The position numbers and the translations under genes are program-made. Under the pieces are notes generated by a model, which saw only the letters and a program-made list of their open reading frames with translations, was not told where the DNA came from and ran no database searches. Source: an uncultured Alphaproteobacteria bacterium (GTDB taxonomy: Bacteria; Pseudomonadota; Alphaproteobacteria; MPNO01; UBA830). Taken from it: a stretch of 64,000 nucleotides of DNA. Shown here piece after piece: positions 51,828 to 62,126 of this stretch (positions within the stretch are counted from its first letter, which is position 1; each line of letters opens with the position of its first letter). The DNA is taken from assembly GCA_913046035.1 (NCBI GenBank), contig CAJWSW010000001.1, forward strand, positions 37,411 through 101,410, read 5' to 3'.

Positions 51828-53326
51828 GATTTACCCCGCTTGAAGGGGCGGCGGCCGAAGGCAAAGCGGAGGCCCGGCAACGCAAGACATAAGGCTGTAA
51901 CGATAAACAGCAGAAGGGAAATCTCCCGTGTAAAGAAAATCATCCAATCGCCGTCTGCCATAGCGATCGATTGATGGTAACTTCGCTCGGCTAGTTCCCC
52001 TAGCACCAGCGCGATTACCAATGTAATTCGCGGAAATCCATACCGGATCATCAGAAACCCGATAACACCGAATACCATCGCCAGAACGACGTCACCGAAC
52101 TCGCCTTTAAGCGCATAGACCCCCACCAATGCCACTGCGACAACGGCGGGGACTAGAATGTTTACGTTGACCCGCGTGATCATCGATAGCTGGCGCGCCA
52201 CTATTATGCCGATCAAAGAGGCTAGGACTGTTGACGCTGTCAGCGCCAATATGATGCTGATGACGACGTTTTCTTCTTCGATCAGCAACATCGGGCCTGG
52301 TTCAATGCCGTGAAGAATAAGCACACCGAGAAAGATAGCTGATTCTGCGCTTCCAGGAATGCCGAATGAGAGGGTTGGAATCAGTGATCCTCCATCCTTT
52401 GCATTGTTCGCCGACTCAGGTGCAATAACGCCTTTAATGTTGCCTTTCCCGAAAGTTTCCCGGTCCTTTGCGGTCTGAACGGTGGCGGTGTAGGCAAGAA
52501 AGGATGCAACGGTTCCGCCGACGCCCGGGAGCGCACCTACGAAGGTGCCGATCGCCGATCCTCTCAGCAGGATTGCCCAGTTACGATATACTGACGCAAC
52601 GCCTGACCAAACACCACTGATCTTTCCGGACGCCTCTTTAGTCGCAACCGTCCCTCCCTTAACCGTGAGGTTTATCATCTCAGAAAGGGCGAACAATCCG
52701 ACGAGTGCCGGCACCAACGGGATGCCGTCATATAGATATTCTATATCGGCGGTAAATCTGTACCCGCCGCTGACGGCATCGTATCCGACAAGGGCCAGCA
52801 TCAAACCGAATAGTGCACTAATTAACCCGCGCAGAAAAGCACCACCGGTCGAAACCGCAATCGCCGATAGTCCGAGTAAAGCCAACATGAAGAATTCAGG
52901 CGGACCGAAAGATAGGACAATCAGTTTTGCGACAGGAATTATCGCGATCAGCGTAAAGACGCCGATCAACCCTCCTGTGGAGGATGCTGCTGCCGCGGCA
53001 CCGATTGCCATACCGGCTTTTCCTTGTTGCGCGAGCGGATAGCCGTCGAAACAGGTAGCAGCATTTGGCGCAATACCAGGTGTATTCAATAGGATCGCAG
53101 CAACTGAGCCACCGAAGGATGTCGCACCCATCACCCCGCCGACCATGGTTATTGCAAGCCAGGGCTCCATTCCAAATGTAAGCGGCATAAGGAGCGCGAT
53201 TGCCGTTGTCCCGCCAAGACCTGGGACGGCGCCGAATATAAGTCCTACGAAGACCCCCAGAAACAGGTACAGAGTGCCCTCTAGCGTAAACAGGAGGGAA
53301 AGCCCCGAGCTGACAGCTTCAAACAC
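51824..53326 (-). CDS. tripartite tricarboxylate transporter permease TctA family
   Basis: GLIFGAVPGLGGTTAIALLMPLTFGMEP...GSFVGALPGVGGTVASFLAY...SANNAKDGGSLIPTLSFGIPGS. Confidence 0.95.
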   Translation of the reverse strand: MFEAVSSGLSLLFTLEGTLYLFLGVFVGLIFGAVPGLGGTTAIALLMPLTFGMEPWLAITMVGGVMGATSFGGSVAAILLNTPGIAPNAATCFDGYPLAQQGKAGMAIGAAAAASSTGGLIGVFTLIAIIPVAKLIVLSFGPPEFFMLALLGLSAIAVSTGGAFLRGLISALFGLMLALVGYDAVSGGYRFTADIEYLYDGIPLVPALVGLFALSEMINLTVKGGTVATKEASGKISGVWSGVASVYRNWAILLRGSAIGTFVGALPGVGGTVASFLAYTATVQTAKDRETFGKGNIKGVIAPESANNAKDGGSLIPTLSFGIPGSAESAIFLGVLILHGIEPGPMLLIEEENVVISIILALTASTVLASLIGIIVARQLSMITRVNVNILVPAVVAVALVGVYALKGEFGDVVLAMVFGVIGFLMIRYGFPRITLVIALVLGELAERSYHQSIAMADGDWMIFFTREISLLLFIVTALCLALPGLRFAFGRRPFKRGKS

Positions 53327-53365
53327 TGGAGGTCTTCATCGCAAGGGAATTAACATGAAATGAGA

Positions 53366-53393
53366 GCACGACCAGTAGTTGGGCTGGTCGTGC
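53366..53393 (-). promoter_or_regulatory. Strong hairpin between tctC and tctA
   Basis: GCACGACCAG-(8 nt)-CTGGTCGTGC perfect 10-bp stem in the tctC-tctA intergenic gap. Confidence 0.75.
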
Positions 53394-53403
53394 GATCAGA
53401 TAT

Positions 53404-54354
53404 TCAGCCCTTTTTACCGAGTGCTGATTTGTACTTCAGATAAAACTTCAACACCTCATCAACACGTTTCGCAGTTTCTTCTGACCCTGCGGGCAGAAAA
53501 GGGCGTTTTTTGGTTTTGGCTTTAAATTCTGGATCCGCCATCGCCTTCAGCATTGCTGTTTCCAATATCTTGATCCGATCTACCGGAACGCCAGGTGGTC
53601 CACCGACAAGACGTTCAAGGCTCATACCTTCGAGTTCGGGGAAACCAGCTTCGCGCGCGGTCGGGACACCCGGGAAGCTGCTTTTCTCCTCGAAAGTTGC
53701 AAGGACTCGAACATCACCCGCTTGATGATATTTCCGGACCGTGGTGACAAGAGTATAGACAGCATCTCCGTCACCGCGGATTGCTGCAAGGATGAACTGC
53801 TTGGAGCCCTTATATCCGGTTAGCATTTTGAAGGGGATGCCCATTACGGTCGAGGCAACGGCACTGGCGGTATAACCGGTTGATCCGAAACCAGTGGTCG
53901 TGATCTTCATCGGCCGATTGAGTTTTTTTACGTCCGCGAGTGACTTGATTTTGCTCTTTGATCCAACCATCAGGATGTAGGTGCCTCGGGCCAGCCGCGA
54001 AACCCAGCTTACTTTCCCGAGATCATAATTGACCTTTTCGCCGAGAAGAGGGGGGATAGCCATCCCGGGAATATTAAACACCGCGATGGTATGACCGTCG
54101 GGTTTGGAACGGAATAATTGCGAAATGCCCTTTCGGCCGCCCGCGCCTGAAACGTTCTTCGGAACGACATTCACCTTTTTAGGGAGATATTTCTCCATGT
54201 AGGGCGCGATGGCGCGAACGGTGCGGTCAAATCCACCTCCAGCGCTATAGGGGATGATGAACGTGATGTCTTTGTCGGGAAACGCTTGAGCGGCTCCCGG
54301 AAGGGCCACGCCCAGAGTTAGAGCAGCTGCAATTATTGTTGATTTGTATGCCAT
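53404..54354 (-). CDS. tripartite tricarboxylate transporter substrate-binding protein (TctC/Bug family)
   Basis: Signal peptide then FPDKDITFIIPYSAGGGFDRTVRAIAPYMEKYL; MGIPFKMLTGYKGSKQFILAAIRGDGDA. Confidence 0.92.
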   Translation of the reverse strand: MAYKSTIIAAALTLGVALPGAAQAFPDKDITFIIPYSAGGGFDRTVRAIAPYMEKYLPKKVNVVPKNVSGAGGRKGISQLFRSKPDGHTIAVFNIPGMAIPPLLGEKVNYDLGKVSWVSRLARGTYILMVGSKSKIKSLADVKKLNRPMKITTTGFGSTGYTASAVASTVMGIPFKMLTGYKGSKQFILAAIRGDGDAVYTLVTTVRKYHQAGDVRVLATFEEKSSFPGVPTAREAGFPELEGMSLERLVGGPPGVPVDRIKILETAMLKAMADPEFKAKTKKRPFLPAGSEETAKRVDEVLKFYLKYKSALGKKG

Positions 54355-54429
54355 TATTCGAACCTCCCTAGCCATTGGTTTTTTGCACGAAGAAAGATTA
54401 CTTCGATATCGGAGTTTCGCCAAGACGGC

Positions 54430-54860
54430 TTTCAACATTTATACCGTGCTTCTGGGAGCACTAGAGTATAAGTGCTAGCAAAGGTGAAACGCATCTGGCT
54501 ATAGTCCAGATATCGGCAGGTTCGTTGAATAACAGCCATCCGGCGACCCTGACGATAAGTAGGCGGAGGAAATCGAATGGGACAACAATGCTTATGTTTG
54601 CGGTGGCTTAGGCTTTGGTGATGAGGCAGATACCGACCGTGCCGGTTATGCCAACGTTGATTAGAAGCGAAAGGTCGGAGGCGGATGGAGGACCCACTAT
54701 ATCGCATCTAAAATTTTTGCCAAAGGGCACATAAAGGTATGCACTCACAGCGCAGCCGCGATCACGTTTCCGGTCGATGTTGGTTTTTGATGCAGATAGT
54801 TGAACAGGCGTAGGAGACAGTGCCGCCCGTGACAAATGTGTGCTAAAGCCGATCTCATCG
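54430..54860 (-). pseudogene. EamA/DMT transporter pseudogene (C-terminal half, stop + frameshift)
   Basis: Minus strand reads PPSASDLSLLINVGITGTVGICLITKA*ATANISIVVPFDFLRLLIVRVAGWLLFNEPADIWT then, in another frame, FASTYTLVLPEARYK*; matches the EamA C-terminal consensus also seen in the intact copy at 2101-2985. Confidence 0.75.
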
Positions 54861-55062
54861 AACCCCAGCCGCAAAGTGGCGATCCCGGCAGCGATGGGCC
54901 TATTAGGTCTCGGATGAATAGAATTTGAGAGGACGTGTAATCGGTCGATTGGGCGTAAATCAGAACTATCATTTTAGACCAAACGACTACTGCAAGCAGT
55001 ATCTAGCCAATACTGCACAGGTCAGTCTTTACTCCGGACACCGACGTCGCCGGCGGTTCAGG

Positions 55063-55683
55063 TCAAGTCAGTCCTATCATTACGTGTTTTTGGAACGCTG
55101 GTCGGGCGCACATGGCTTTATACCAGCGTTTTAGGTTACCAAATTCTTCGCGTTCGATCGGCAGTTCGTACCATCGATAGGCAAGAGGCGCGATGGGGAT
55201 ATCCGCCATCGTAAACCGGTTACCGCCGACGTAGTCGTTGCGCGATAGATGATCGTCCAGGATTGCCCATTTACTCGCCCACGAATCGCGTGCGGCGTTA
55301 ATGACATCCATGTCGCGTTCTTCAGGCGGTTTTCGGATCAGGCCGTGAAACACCGGAACCATATCGCCTACTAGTTCGGTCAGCTGCCAGTCCATCCACA
55401 TTTCACACTTGGCGCGGTCGCCGGGATTGGTTGGAAAGAGGGAGCCCATGCTGTGTTTTGAAGCGAGATACCGGACGATGGAGTTAGATTCCCACAGCAC
55501 AAGATCATCGTCGATGATTGTCGGAATACGGCCATTGGGATTTAGCGATAGATAAGACGCTTCATGGTTCTTACCAAACGGTCCGCCGACGTCCTCACGT
55601 TCGTATTCAATTCCAATTTCATCAAGTATCCAAAGTGCTTTCATCACGTTAGACGAATTTGCCCTTCCTTTTACTAAAAGCAT
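55063..55683 (-). CDS. glutathione S-transferase family protein
   Basis: GRANSSNVMKALWILDEIGIEYE..SLNPNGRIPTIIDDDLVLWESNSIVRYLA. Confidence 0.93.
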   Translation of the reverse strand: MLLVKGRANSSNVMKALWILDEIGIEYEREDVGGPFGKNHEASYLSLNPNGRIPTIIDDDLVLWESNSIVRYLASKHSMGSLFPTNPGDRAKCEMWMDWQLTELVGDMVPVFHGLIRKPPEERDMDVINAARDSWASKWAILDDHLSRNDYVGGNRFTMADIPIAPLAYRWYELPIEREEFGNLKRWYKAMCARPAFQKHVMIGLT

Positions 55684-55804
55684 TTATTTCTCCTCTACCT
55701 GCGGATGCTGGTCTTACTTTCACCATGACCGGGGTTTTAGGCCGATCTATGGGACCATTCGTACGAGCAGCAAAGGTTGACAATGGTAAACCCGCAGAAA
55801 ATGC

Positions 55805-56431
55805 TTACTGCATCCCGATATCAATAATGTGTTTGCGAAATGTCTGCCGCGCGCAGATTTCGTCGTACCAACGCCTAAGATTTGGATAATTTTCACGTTC
55901 TATATCCAGGTTAAACCAACGAAAGGTGATGGGCGCAGCCGGTATATCCCCTATCCCAAAAGTACTACCTGAAAGATATTTGTTATCTCTAAGCCAGTTT
56001 TCGAGTATTCCGTTTGCCTTAGCCCAACCGTCTCGGGCGGCGTCGATTTTTGCAAGATCGCGTCTTCTTTCTGGGGTTCGGATAAGACCCTGATATACAG
56101 GTACATGTGATACTGCAAGCGTAGATGACGCCCAGTCCATCCATCGAGAGGCGTTTGCGCGTTTTTGAAGATTTTTCGGCCATAGCGTGGTCCCGTTACC
56201 GTGTTTGTCTGCCAGGTATCGCACTATCGTATTTGATTCCCATAATATGAAGCCGTCGTCATCAATCGTCGGAACCCGACCATTTGGGTTCAAAGAAAGA
56301 TACTCTGCTGTATCATTGCCGCCGTACGGGCCGCCTAAATCTGCACGTTCATAAGGTATATTGAGTTCTTCACATACCCACACCACTTTCTGAACATTTG
56401 ATGATGTGGCGCGTCCTAATATCTTCAACAT
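55805..56431 (-). CDS. glutathione S-transferase family protein (tandem paralogue)
   Basis: GRATSSNVQKVVWVCEELNIPYERADLGGPYGGNDTAEYLSLNPNGRVPTIDDDGFILWESNTIVRYLA. Confidence 0.93.
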   Translation of the reverse strand: MLKILGRATSSNVQKVVWVCEELNIPYERADLGGPYGGNDTAEYLSLNPNGRVPTIDDDGFILWESNTIVRYLADKHGNGTTLWPKNLQKRANASRWMDWASSTLAVSHVPVYQGLIRTPERRRDLAKIDAARDGWAKANGILENWLRDNKYLSGSTFGIGDIPAAPITFRWFNLDIERENYPNLRRWYDEICARQTFRKHIIDIGMQ

Positions 56432-56443
56432 TAACAGATATCC

Positions 56444-57664
56444 TTAATCGATTTGCAAAAATAGGCACTTCAGATAAGCGCTTTCTGGGAGGGCAGGATG
56501 GACCGGATGATCGGGCCCCGCGCCCCCAGTATGCAGAATGCGCCCATTGCGTTTTGCGTCTCTAAGACCGCGATAAATCTGACTATTGAATAATGCTGTG
56601 TCCACATGTTGTGAACAAGACGCGATGCAGAGAACACCGCCTGGCTCCACTAGTGATGAAGAGAGTCGTGCCAGTTTACGATATCCCTGTAGGCCAGATT
56701 TGAGACCTTTGCGGCTTTTTACAAATGCAGGCGGATCTGCAATTACGATACCAAAGCGTTGATTGTTTTTTTTGAGGGTTTCCATCGCTGTAAATGCATC
56801 AGCCCTCTCAAACTTGCAAACACCTGATACGCCAGCCGCTTCGGCTGACCGGGTTGCTAGATCTAGTGCCGCATGGGAACGGTCAACACAAATCACATTG
56901 CTCGCGCCCGCTACGGCAGCTGAAATTCCGAAACCGCCAAGGTAGCTATATAAGTCTAATATGGGTTTTCCCATTGCTAGGGAGGCGACACGTACACGAT
57001 TTTCTCGATGATCAAAAAACCAGCCTGTTTTTTGTCCTCCGATAAGGTCTGTTAGAAACTCAATCCCATTTTCCACTACCCGCGTCGTAGTTGATACATG
57101 ACCTATAATAGTTGCCGGGTTGTCTTCCATTCCTTCCAAGCGTCGCGCTGCCCCCTGTCTCTGAACTACGATACCTTTTGGGGAGCATGTTCTTTGTAAT
57201 GCTTGAACGATATCATTTGCCATTAGATCCATGCCAGCTGTATTCAGTTGGACAACTAAGCTTTCGTCGTAGCGATCGACAATAAGTCCTGGCATTCCGT
57301 CGGCTTCGGCATGCACCAGTCGGTAGAACGGTCGGGCAAAGAGGCGGTCACGCAGATTCATTGCATTAGAAAATCGACCCACAAGCCAATCTGCGTTGAT
57401 ATCGATATCTGGATGCCGCTCGAGAATCCGAGCGCTGATCAGCGAATGGGGATTAAACATTGCGGCCCCCAGAAAACGCCCATGCGTATCATTTAGTGCG
57501 ACTATTGTGCCGGATTTTAATTCCCTCAGTTCGGACGTCATGTCAATTTCATTGGAATAAGCCCAGGGATGACCACTAGCGATGCGCTTATGCATCCCTG
57601 GGCGGAGAACAGCTTTGGGGCGAGTGCTAGCTGAGATTTTTTGAGGCCTTGCCATACCGTTCAT
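56444..57664 (-). CDS. class I SAM-dependent rRNA methyltransferase, RlmI-like (PUA + methyltransferase)
   Basis: LRPGMHKRIASGHPWAYSNEI, GQKTGWFFDHRENR, DLYSYLGGFGISAA, IADPPAFVKSRK. Confidence 0.92.
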   Translation of the reverse strand: MNGMARPQKISASTRPKAVLRPGMHKRIASGHPWAYSNEIDMTSELRELKSGTIVALNDTHGRFLGAAMFNPHSLISARILERHPDIDINADWLVGRFSNAMNLRDRLFARPFYRLVHAEADGMPGLIVDRYDESLVVQLNTAGMDLMANDIVQALQRTCSPKGIVVQRQGAARRLEGMEDNPATIIGHVSTTTRVVENGIEFLTDLIGGQKTGWFFDHRENRVRVASLAMGKPILDLYSYLGGFGISAAVAGASNVICVDRSHAALDLATRSAEAAGVSGVCKFERADAFTAMETLKKNNQRFGIVIADPPAFVKSRKGLKSGLQGYRKLARLSSSLVEPGGVLCIASCSQHVDTALFNSQIYRGLRDAKRNGRILHTGGAGPDHPVHPALPESAYLKCLFLQID

Positions 57665-57709
57665 GGCGGGAGTTTACAGGGTACGCATTAGCGTTCATAT
57701 GGTCAGTTT

Positions 57710-58561
57710 TTATCCGGACCTCTTTGCTTCACGCACCGTGCTGTAGTAGCCAGTGGCGAAAATAATCAGTGCGCCCGCAGCGGTCCATGCATCAAGCACT
57801 TCTGTAAATAGTATCCAGCCTAGCGCCACAGAAAATGGTAGTCGCATGAAATCAAAGACAATTACGAAACTGGCATCGCCTACTGCCAAAGATCTGGTGA
57901 TGCAGTAATGCGTGGCATATCCGGTGATTCCCAACCCAATCATTGCTGGCATGTCTGCCCATGCTGGTGTTTGCCAAACGAAAGCGGCAGGGATAGCCGA
58001 ATAGATCAGAATGGTAACGCTCATATAGAAAACCACTGTGCTGCCGGATTCGGTGTTTGAAAGAAGCTTCGTCACGACGTGGGCGCAAGAATACAGGAAT
58101 GCCGCAAGAAGTATTGAGAGTGTCCCAATGTTTAAAGGTATAATGCCTGGCCTAATGATAATTAACGCGCCGGCAAATCCGACCAGAATAGCGACCATCC
58201 TGTGGCCACCGATGCGTTCACCGAGAAGTGCTGCTGCAATGATTGCCGTGAACAAAGGTGATGTGAATTGGAGTGCTGCGACGTCGGCAAGAGAGATTTT
58301 TGTAACGCCGAAGAACCACGCCACGTTTCCGCTGTATAGGAAAGCGTTGCGTATTGCGTGTGTCCCCAAACGTTCAGTACGGAAAATCGCTTTGCCCTGG
58401 CGGACCATTGATGGCGTCATAAGGACTAGGTTGATTACGTTCCTGAGAAAGATCATTAAGAGAACCGAATAGGTGGGCAGGTAGCGGATACAGATAGCCA
58501 TAGCGGTCAACGCACCTGCCGCTGCAATCATCCACCAGGCTCCTTTAGCTGCATTGCTCAT
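57710..58561 (-). CDS. EamA/DMT-family transporter
   Basis: 10-TM; ALQFTSPLFTAIIAAALLGERIG, FDFMRLPFSVALGWILFTEVLDAWT. Confidence 0.92.
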   Translation of the reverse strand: MSNAAKGAWWMIAAAGALTAMAICIRYLPTYSVLLMIFLRNVINLVLMTPSMVRQGKAIFRTERLGTHAIRNAFLYSGNVAWFFGVTKISLADVAALQFTSPLFTAIIAAALLGERIGGHRMVAILVGFAGALIIIRPGIIPLNIGTLSILLAAFLYSCAHVVTKLLSNTESGSTVVFYMSVTILIYSAIPAAFVWQTPAWADMPAMIGLGITGYATHYCITRSLAVGDASFVIVFDFMRLPFSVALGWILFTEVLDAWTAAGALIIFATGYYSTVREAKRSG

Positions 58562-58563
58562 CC

Positions 58564-60264
58564 TTAGTCTCCTATAGCGATGCCTTCGCGCCGGCTGTCC
58601 GCACCGCCATCGAACCCCTGTGGTGTAATGCGGATTCCTTGCAAACCGCTATTCAGAACTCTGATACGAACCTCGTGTTTTAATTGTCGGAGTGCGTCGG
58701 CTCTTTTCGTGACTTCTGTGTCTTTTTCGAGTTCCGTCGCGCCATTACGATTAACATGGTTCGGTAAATCGATGGCTGACTGCATATCAAGATTCCAGTC
58801 TATAAGTCCGACAATCGCCTTCACCACATACGCAATAATACGCGATCCGCCCGGGGATCCGATCGTCGCGAATAGTTCCCCGTCCTGGTCAAAGATCAGC
58901 ATCGGCGACATTGAGCTGCGCGGTCGCTTGCCGGGCGCAATGGCGTTCGCTGTAGGCTGCTTGATAGATTGCGGAAGGTGAGCGAAGTCGGTCAATTGGT
59001 TATTCAACAAAAAGCCTCGCACAAAAAGGTGGCTGCCGAACGCCCTCTCAATTGACATAGTTAAGCTTACAGAATTGCCCTGGTTATCTACCACTGAAAG
59101 ATGAGATGTGGATGGAAAGCCCTCGCGATTGTCCGATAAGCGTCTTCCGCTGACGGAGCCAGGTGGCTGGCCGGGCAAAGCCTTGACCATGGTTGAACTG
59201 GCGGAGATTTGCCGAGACCTGCTTCTTAGGTAGGAGTCGTCCAACAATCCTAGTACCGGCACCTCCACAAAATCCGGATCGCCGATGTACTGTCCGCGGT
59301 CGGCATATGCCAGACGGCTGGCCTCTGAGATGAAATGTATAGCCTTGACAGAGCTCGGTTGTAATTTTGGCATGTCGAAAGGTTCCAGAAGACCAAGGAT
59401 CTGCAGCACTGTCAGTCCACCTGATGTTGGTGGTGGCATGCCGCAAACGCGGTATTTTCTATAGACCCGACAAAGAGGACGACGTTTTTTTGCAGTGTAT
59501 TGTGCGATATCGGCGACGGTCATTTTAGCTGCGTTGCGACGTGCGTTTTTTACCGCGGTGGCAATATCTCTCGCAATTACACCAACGTAAAACGCATCTG
59601 GTCCGCCTGCTGCGATCCTGCGCAGAGTGTCGGCTAATGCTGGATTGCGCAAGCGGTAGCCGACCGGTAGTGGTTCTCCAGAAGGTGTATAAAAATAGTT
59701 TCTCGCAGCATGAAACCTCTTGAGGTCTTGTGCAGACTTGATCATGGCGTTTAAACGCGGGGAAACTGCGAAACCCTCTTCTGCAAGCCGAATTGCGGGC
59801 TCGAACAAACGCCACCAGGGTAATTTACCGTGATCGCTATGAGCAAGTGCGAGCATGCGGATTACACCTGGGATGCCAACTGCGGCGCCGCCCGCGCTGA
59901 TATCGGAGAACGCGCGGCGCTTGCCATCAGGACCTTGAAAAACACCAGCTGAGATTGCCAATGGCGCGGTTTCGCGGCCATCGTACGCTTCGACCTTTTT
60001 CGTCTTCTTTTGGAAATGCATAAGAAATGCGCCTCCACCGATACCAGAACTTTGTGGTTCCACCAAGGTCAACACAAGCTGGCTGGCGATAGCTGCGTCA
60101 ACGGCGCTGCCTCCGGCTCGCAAGATTTCGCGCCCTGCTTCTGATGCTATGGGGTTGGCGGTCGCAATCATGTGCCGTCGGGGTAATTCGGGTTTTGTTG
60201 CGCAAGCGACCGCGATTACCGTAAGGCCCGAAAAAAGCAGAACTTTTAATATCGTCGGTTTCAA
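58564..60264 (-). CDS. ggt: gamma-glutamyltransferase
   Basis: ATANPIASEAGREILRAGGSAVDAAIA, SSGIGGGAFLMH, PSTSHLSVVDNQGNSVSLTMSIE, SSMSPMLIFDQDG. Confidence 0.95.
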   Translation of the reverse strand: MKPTILKVLLFSGLTVIAVACATKPELPRRHMIATANPIASEAGREILRAGGSAVDAAIASQLVLTLVEPQSSGIGGGAFLMHFQKKTKKVEAYDGRETAPLAISAGVFQGPDGKRRAFSDISAGGAAVGIPGVIRMLALAHSDHGKLPWWRLFEPAIRLAEEGFAVSPRLNAMIKSAQDLKRFHAARNYFYTPSGEPLPVGYRLRNPALADTLRRIAAGGPDAFYVGVIARDIATAVKNARRNAAKMTVADIAQYTAKKRRPLCRVYRKYRVCGMPPPTSGGLTVLQILGLLEPFDMPKLQPSSVKAIHFISEASRLAYADRGQYIGDPDFVEVPVLGLLDDSYLRSRSRQISASSTMVKALPGQPPGSVSGRRLSDNREGFPSTSHLSVVDNQGNSVSLTMSIERAFGSHLFVRGFLLNNQLTDFAHLPQSIKQPTANAIAPGKRPRSSMSPMLIFDQDGELFATIGSPGGSRIIAYVVKAIVGLIDWNLDMQSAIDLPNHVNRNGATELEKDTEVTKRADALRQLKHEVRIRVLNSGLQGIRITPQGFDGGADSRREGIAIGD

Positions 60265-60375
60265 AATTTTTGACTATTATAAATTGGATAGGGTTATTTT
60301 CGTATATCCTTTCGCAGGTGCGAAAAAGAGGGTAAAAGACAGTTTTTTTGTTAGATGGGCCCACGGAAGGCGACA

Positions 60376-61230
60376 ATGAGTACTCCAAGCCGGATTAAAC
60401 GGATTACAGCGCCGGAACTGTCCGCGCGCAAGGGTAAAGAGCCAATTGCGGTTCTTACAGCGTACACAGCACCGATGGCTCAGTTCCTCGACGAACATGT
60501 CGATTGTCTTTTAGTCGGCGATTCGTTGGGCATGGTAGTTTACGGCCTTGATACCACACTAGGTGTCTCATTAGATATGATGATTAATCATGGTGCAGCC
60601 GTCGTGCGAGGCTCGAACCACGCTTGCGTGATAGTAGACATGCCTTTTGCTAGTTACCAAGAGTCATCGGAACAAGCCTACCGAAATGCAGCGCGAATAA
60701 TCCAGGAAACGGGCGCGGATGGCGTGAAGTTAGAAGCTGGTTTGGTATTAGCCCCTACAATTGAGTTTTTAGTGCGGCGTGGCATCCCTGTTATGGGGCA
60801 TGTCGGCCTTATGCCGCAATCTGTCAACACTTACGGTGGCTTCCGTGTCCAAGGAAAGGAAACGACAGTGGCTCGCCAGGTAATTGATGACGCCCGCGCG
60901 GTGTCCGATGCGGGAGCTTTTGCTATCGTGATTGAGGGAGTGATGGAACCGGTCGCGCGTGAGGTTACAAACGTTGTTCCAGTGCCGACGATAGGCATCG
61001 GGGCATCTGTTGACTGTGACGGTCAGGTCTTGGTTGCAGAGGATTTACTTGGGCTTTTCAGCAATTTCACTCCGAAGTTCGTCAAACGCTACGCGGAGCT
61101 GGGTATCGATATTTCGGCAGCTGCCGCCAAGTATGCCGAAGATGTCCGAGCCCGGCGATTTCCCAGTCCCGAACACTGCTTCGGAGCACCAAAAACTAGC
61201 GGCGCAGAGGTGCGGCAACTCAAATCCTGA
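60376..61230 (+). CDS. panB: 3-methyl-2-oxobutanoate hydroxymethyltransferase
   Basis: [69 protein letters not shown]. Confidence 0.96.
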   Translation: MSTPSRIKRITAPELSARKGKEPIAVLTAYTAPMAQFLDEHVDCLLVGDSLGMVVYGLDTTLGVSLDMMINHGAAVVRGSNHACVIVDMPFASYQESSEQAYRNAARIIQETGADGVKLEAGLVLAPTIEFLVRRGIPVMGHVGLMPQSVNTYGGFRVQGKETTVARQVIDDARAVSDAGAFAIVIEGVMEPVAREVTNVVPVPTIGIGASVDCDGQVLVAEDLLGLFSNFTPKFVKRYAELGIDISAAAAKYAEDVRARRFPSPEHCFGAPKTSGAEVRQLKS

Positions 61231-61238
61231 TTGGTGTT

Positions 61239-62126
61239 TTGAACCATTCTGAGAGCGAAATAAAACAACCCAAACCATTGAAAGTTATTAGAACAGCTTC
61301 AGAAATGCAGAGCGTAGTTCGCGCCGCCCGCGGAGATCGTATGGTCATCGGGTTGGTTCCTACAATGGGCGCGCTTCACGCCGGACATATTTCACTAGTT
61401 CATCGCGCACGGAAGGAGTGTGGGCTGATAATAGCGAGCCTATTTGTCAATCCCATACAGTTTGGCGCGAATGAAGATTTCGATTCTTATCCACGTGATC
61501 AAGAGCGTGATTTTGGCATATTTGAACGGAATGGTGTGGATATTGTTTACGCACCGGCAATCGACGTGATTTATCCAGACGGTTTTGGAGTCACGGTGAC
61601 TGTCTCTAAATTGACCGAATGCCTTTGTGGGACCAAGCGACCAGGCCATTTCGATGGGGTGACGACTGTCGTATCCAAATTATTCGAACATTGCCAGCCG
61701 GATTGTGCATATTTCGGCGAGAAGGACTATCAGCAATTAAAGGTTGTTGAACAGATGGTGAATGAGCTTGATTTGCCCATACGGGTCGTTGGAGCGCCAG
61801 TTATACGAGAGCGCGATGGCCTCGCTATGTCATCGCGGAACACTTACCTCAACGAAACGGAGCGGCGGATCGCCCCAGCATTATTCAGAACGATGCGTAC
61901 GGTTGCTATTCGCCTGTCCAGAGGAGCTGAACTTGAGTCGCAGTGCGAGTGGGGCAATGATGCACTGCTTGCCGCCGGCTTTGATAGGATTGATTATTTT
62001 GAGGTTTGTGACGGCCAAACTCTTGAGCGTGCGAGAGGTTACCGGCCTAGCTTACGAATATTTGCGGCAGCGTGGTTACGTGAAACACGTCTCATAGACA
62101 ATCTTGCGGCAGATGAAATAGATTAG
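61239..62126 (+). CDS. panC: pantothenate synthetase
   Basis: GLVPTMGALHAGHISLVHRA, SLFVNPIQFGANEDFDSYPRD, PDCAYFGEKDYQQL, MSSRNTYL. Confidence 0.96.
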   Translation: MNHSESEIKQPKPLKVIRTASEMQSVVRAARGDRMVIGLVPTMGALHAGHISLVHRARKECGLIIASLFVNPIQFGANEDFDSYPRDQERDFGIFERNGVDIVYAPAIDVIYPDGFGVTVTVSKLTECLCGTKRPGHFDGVTTVVSKLFEHCQPDCAYFGEKDYQQLKVVEQMVNELDLPIRVVGAPVIRERDGLAMSSRNTYLNETERRIAPALFRTMRTVAIRLSRGAELESQCEWGNDALLAAGFDRIDYFEVCDGQTLERARGYRPSLRIFAAAWLRETRLIDNLAADEID

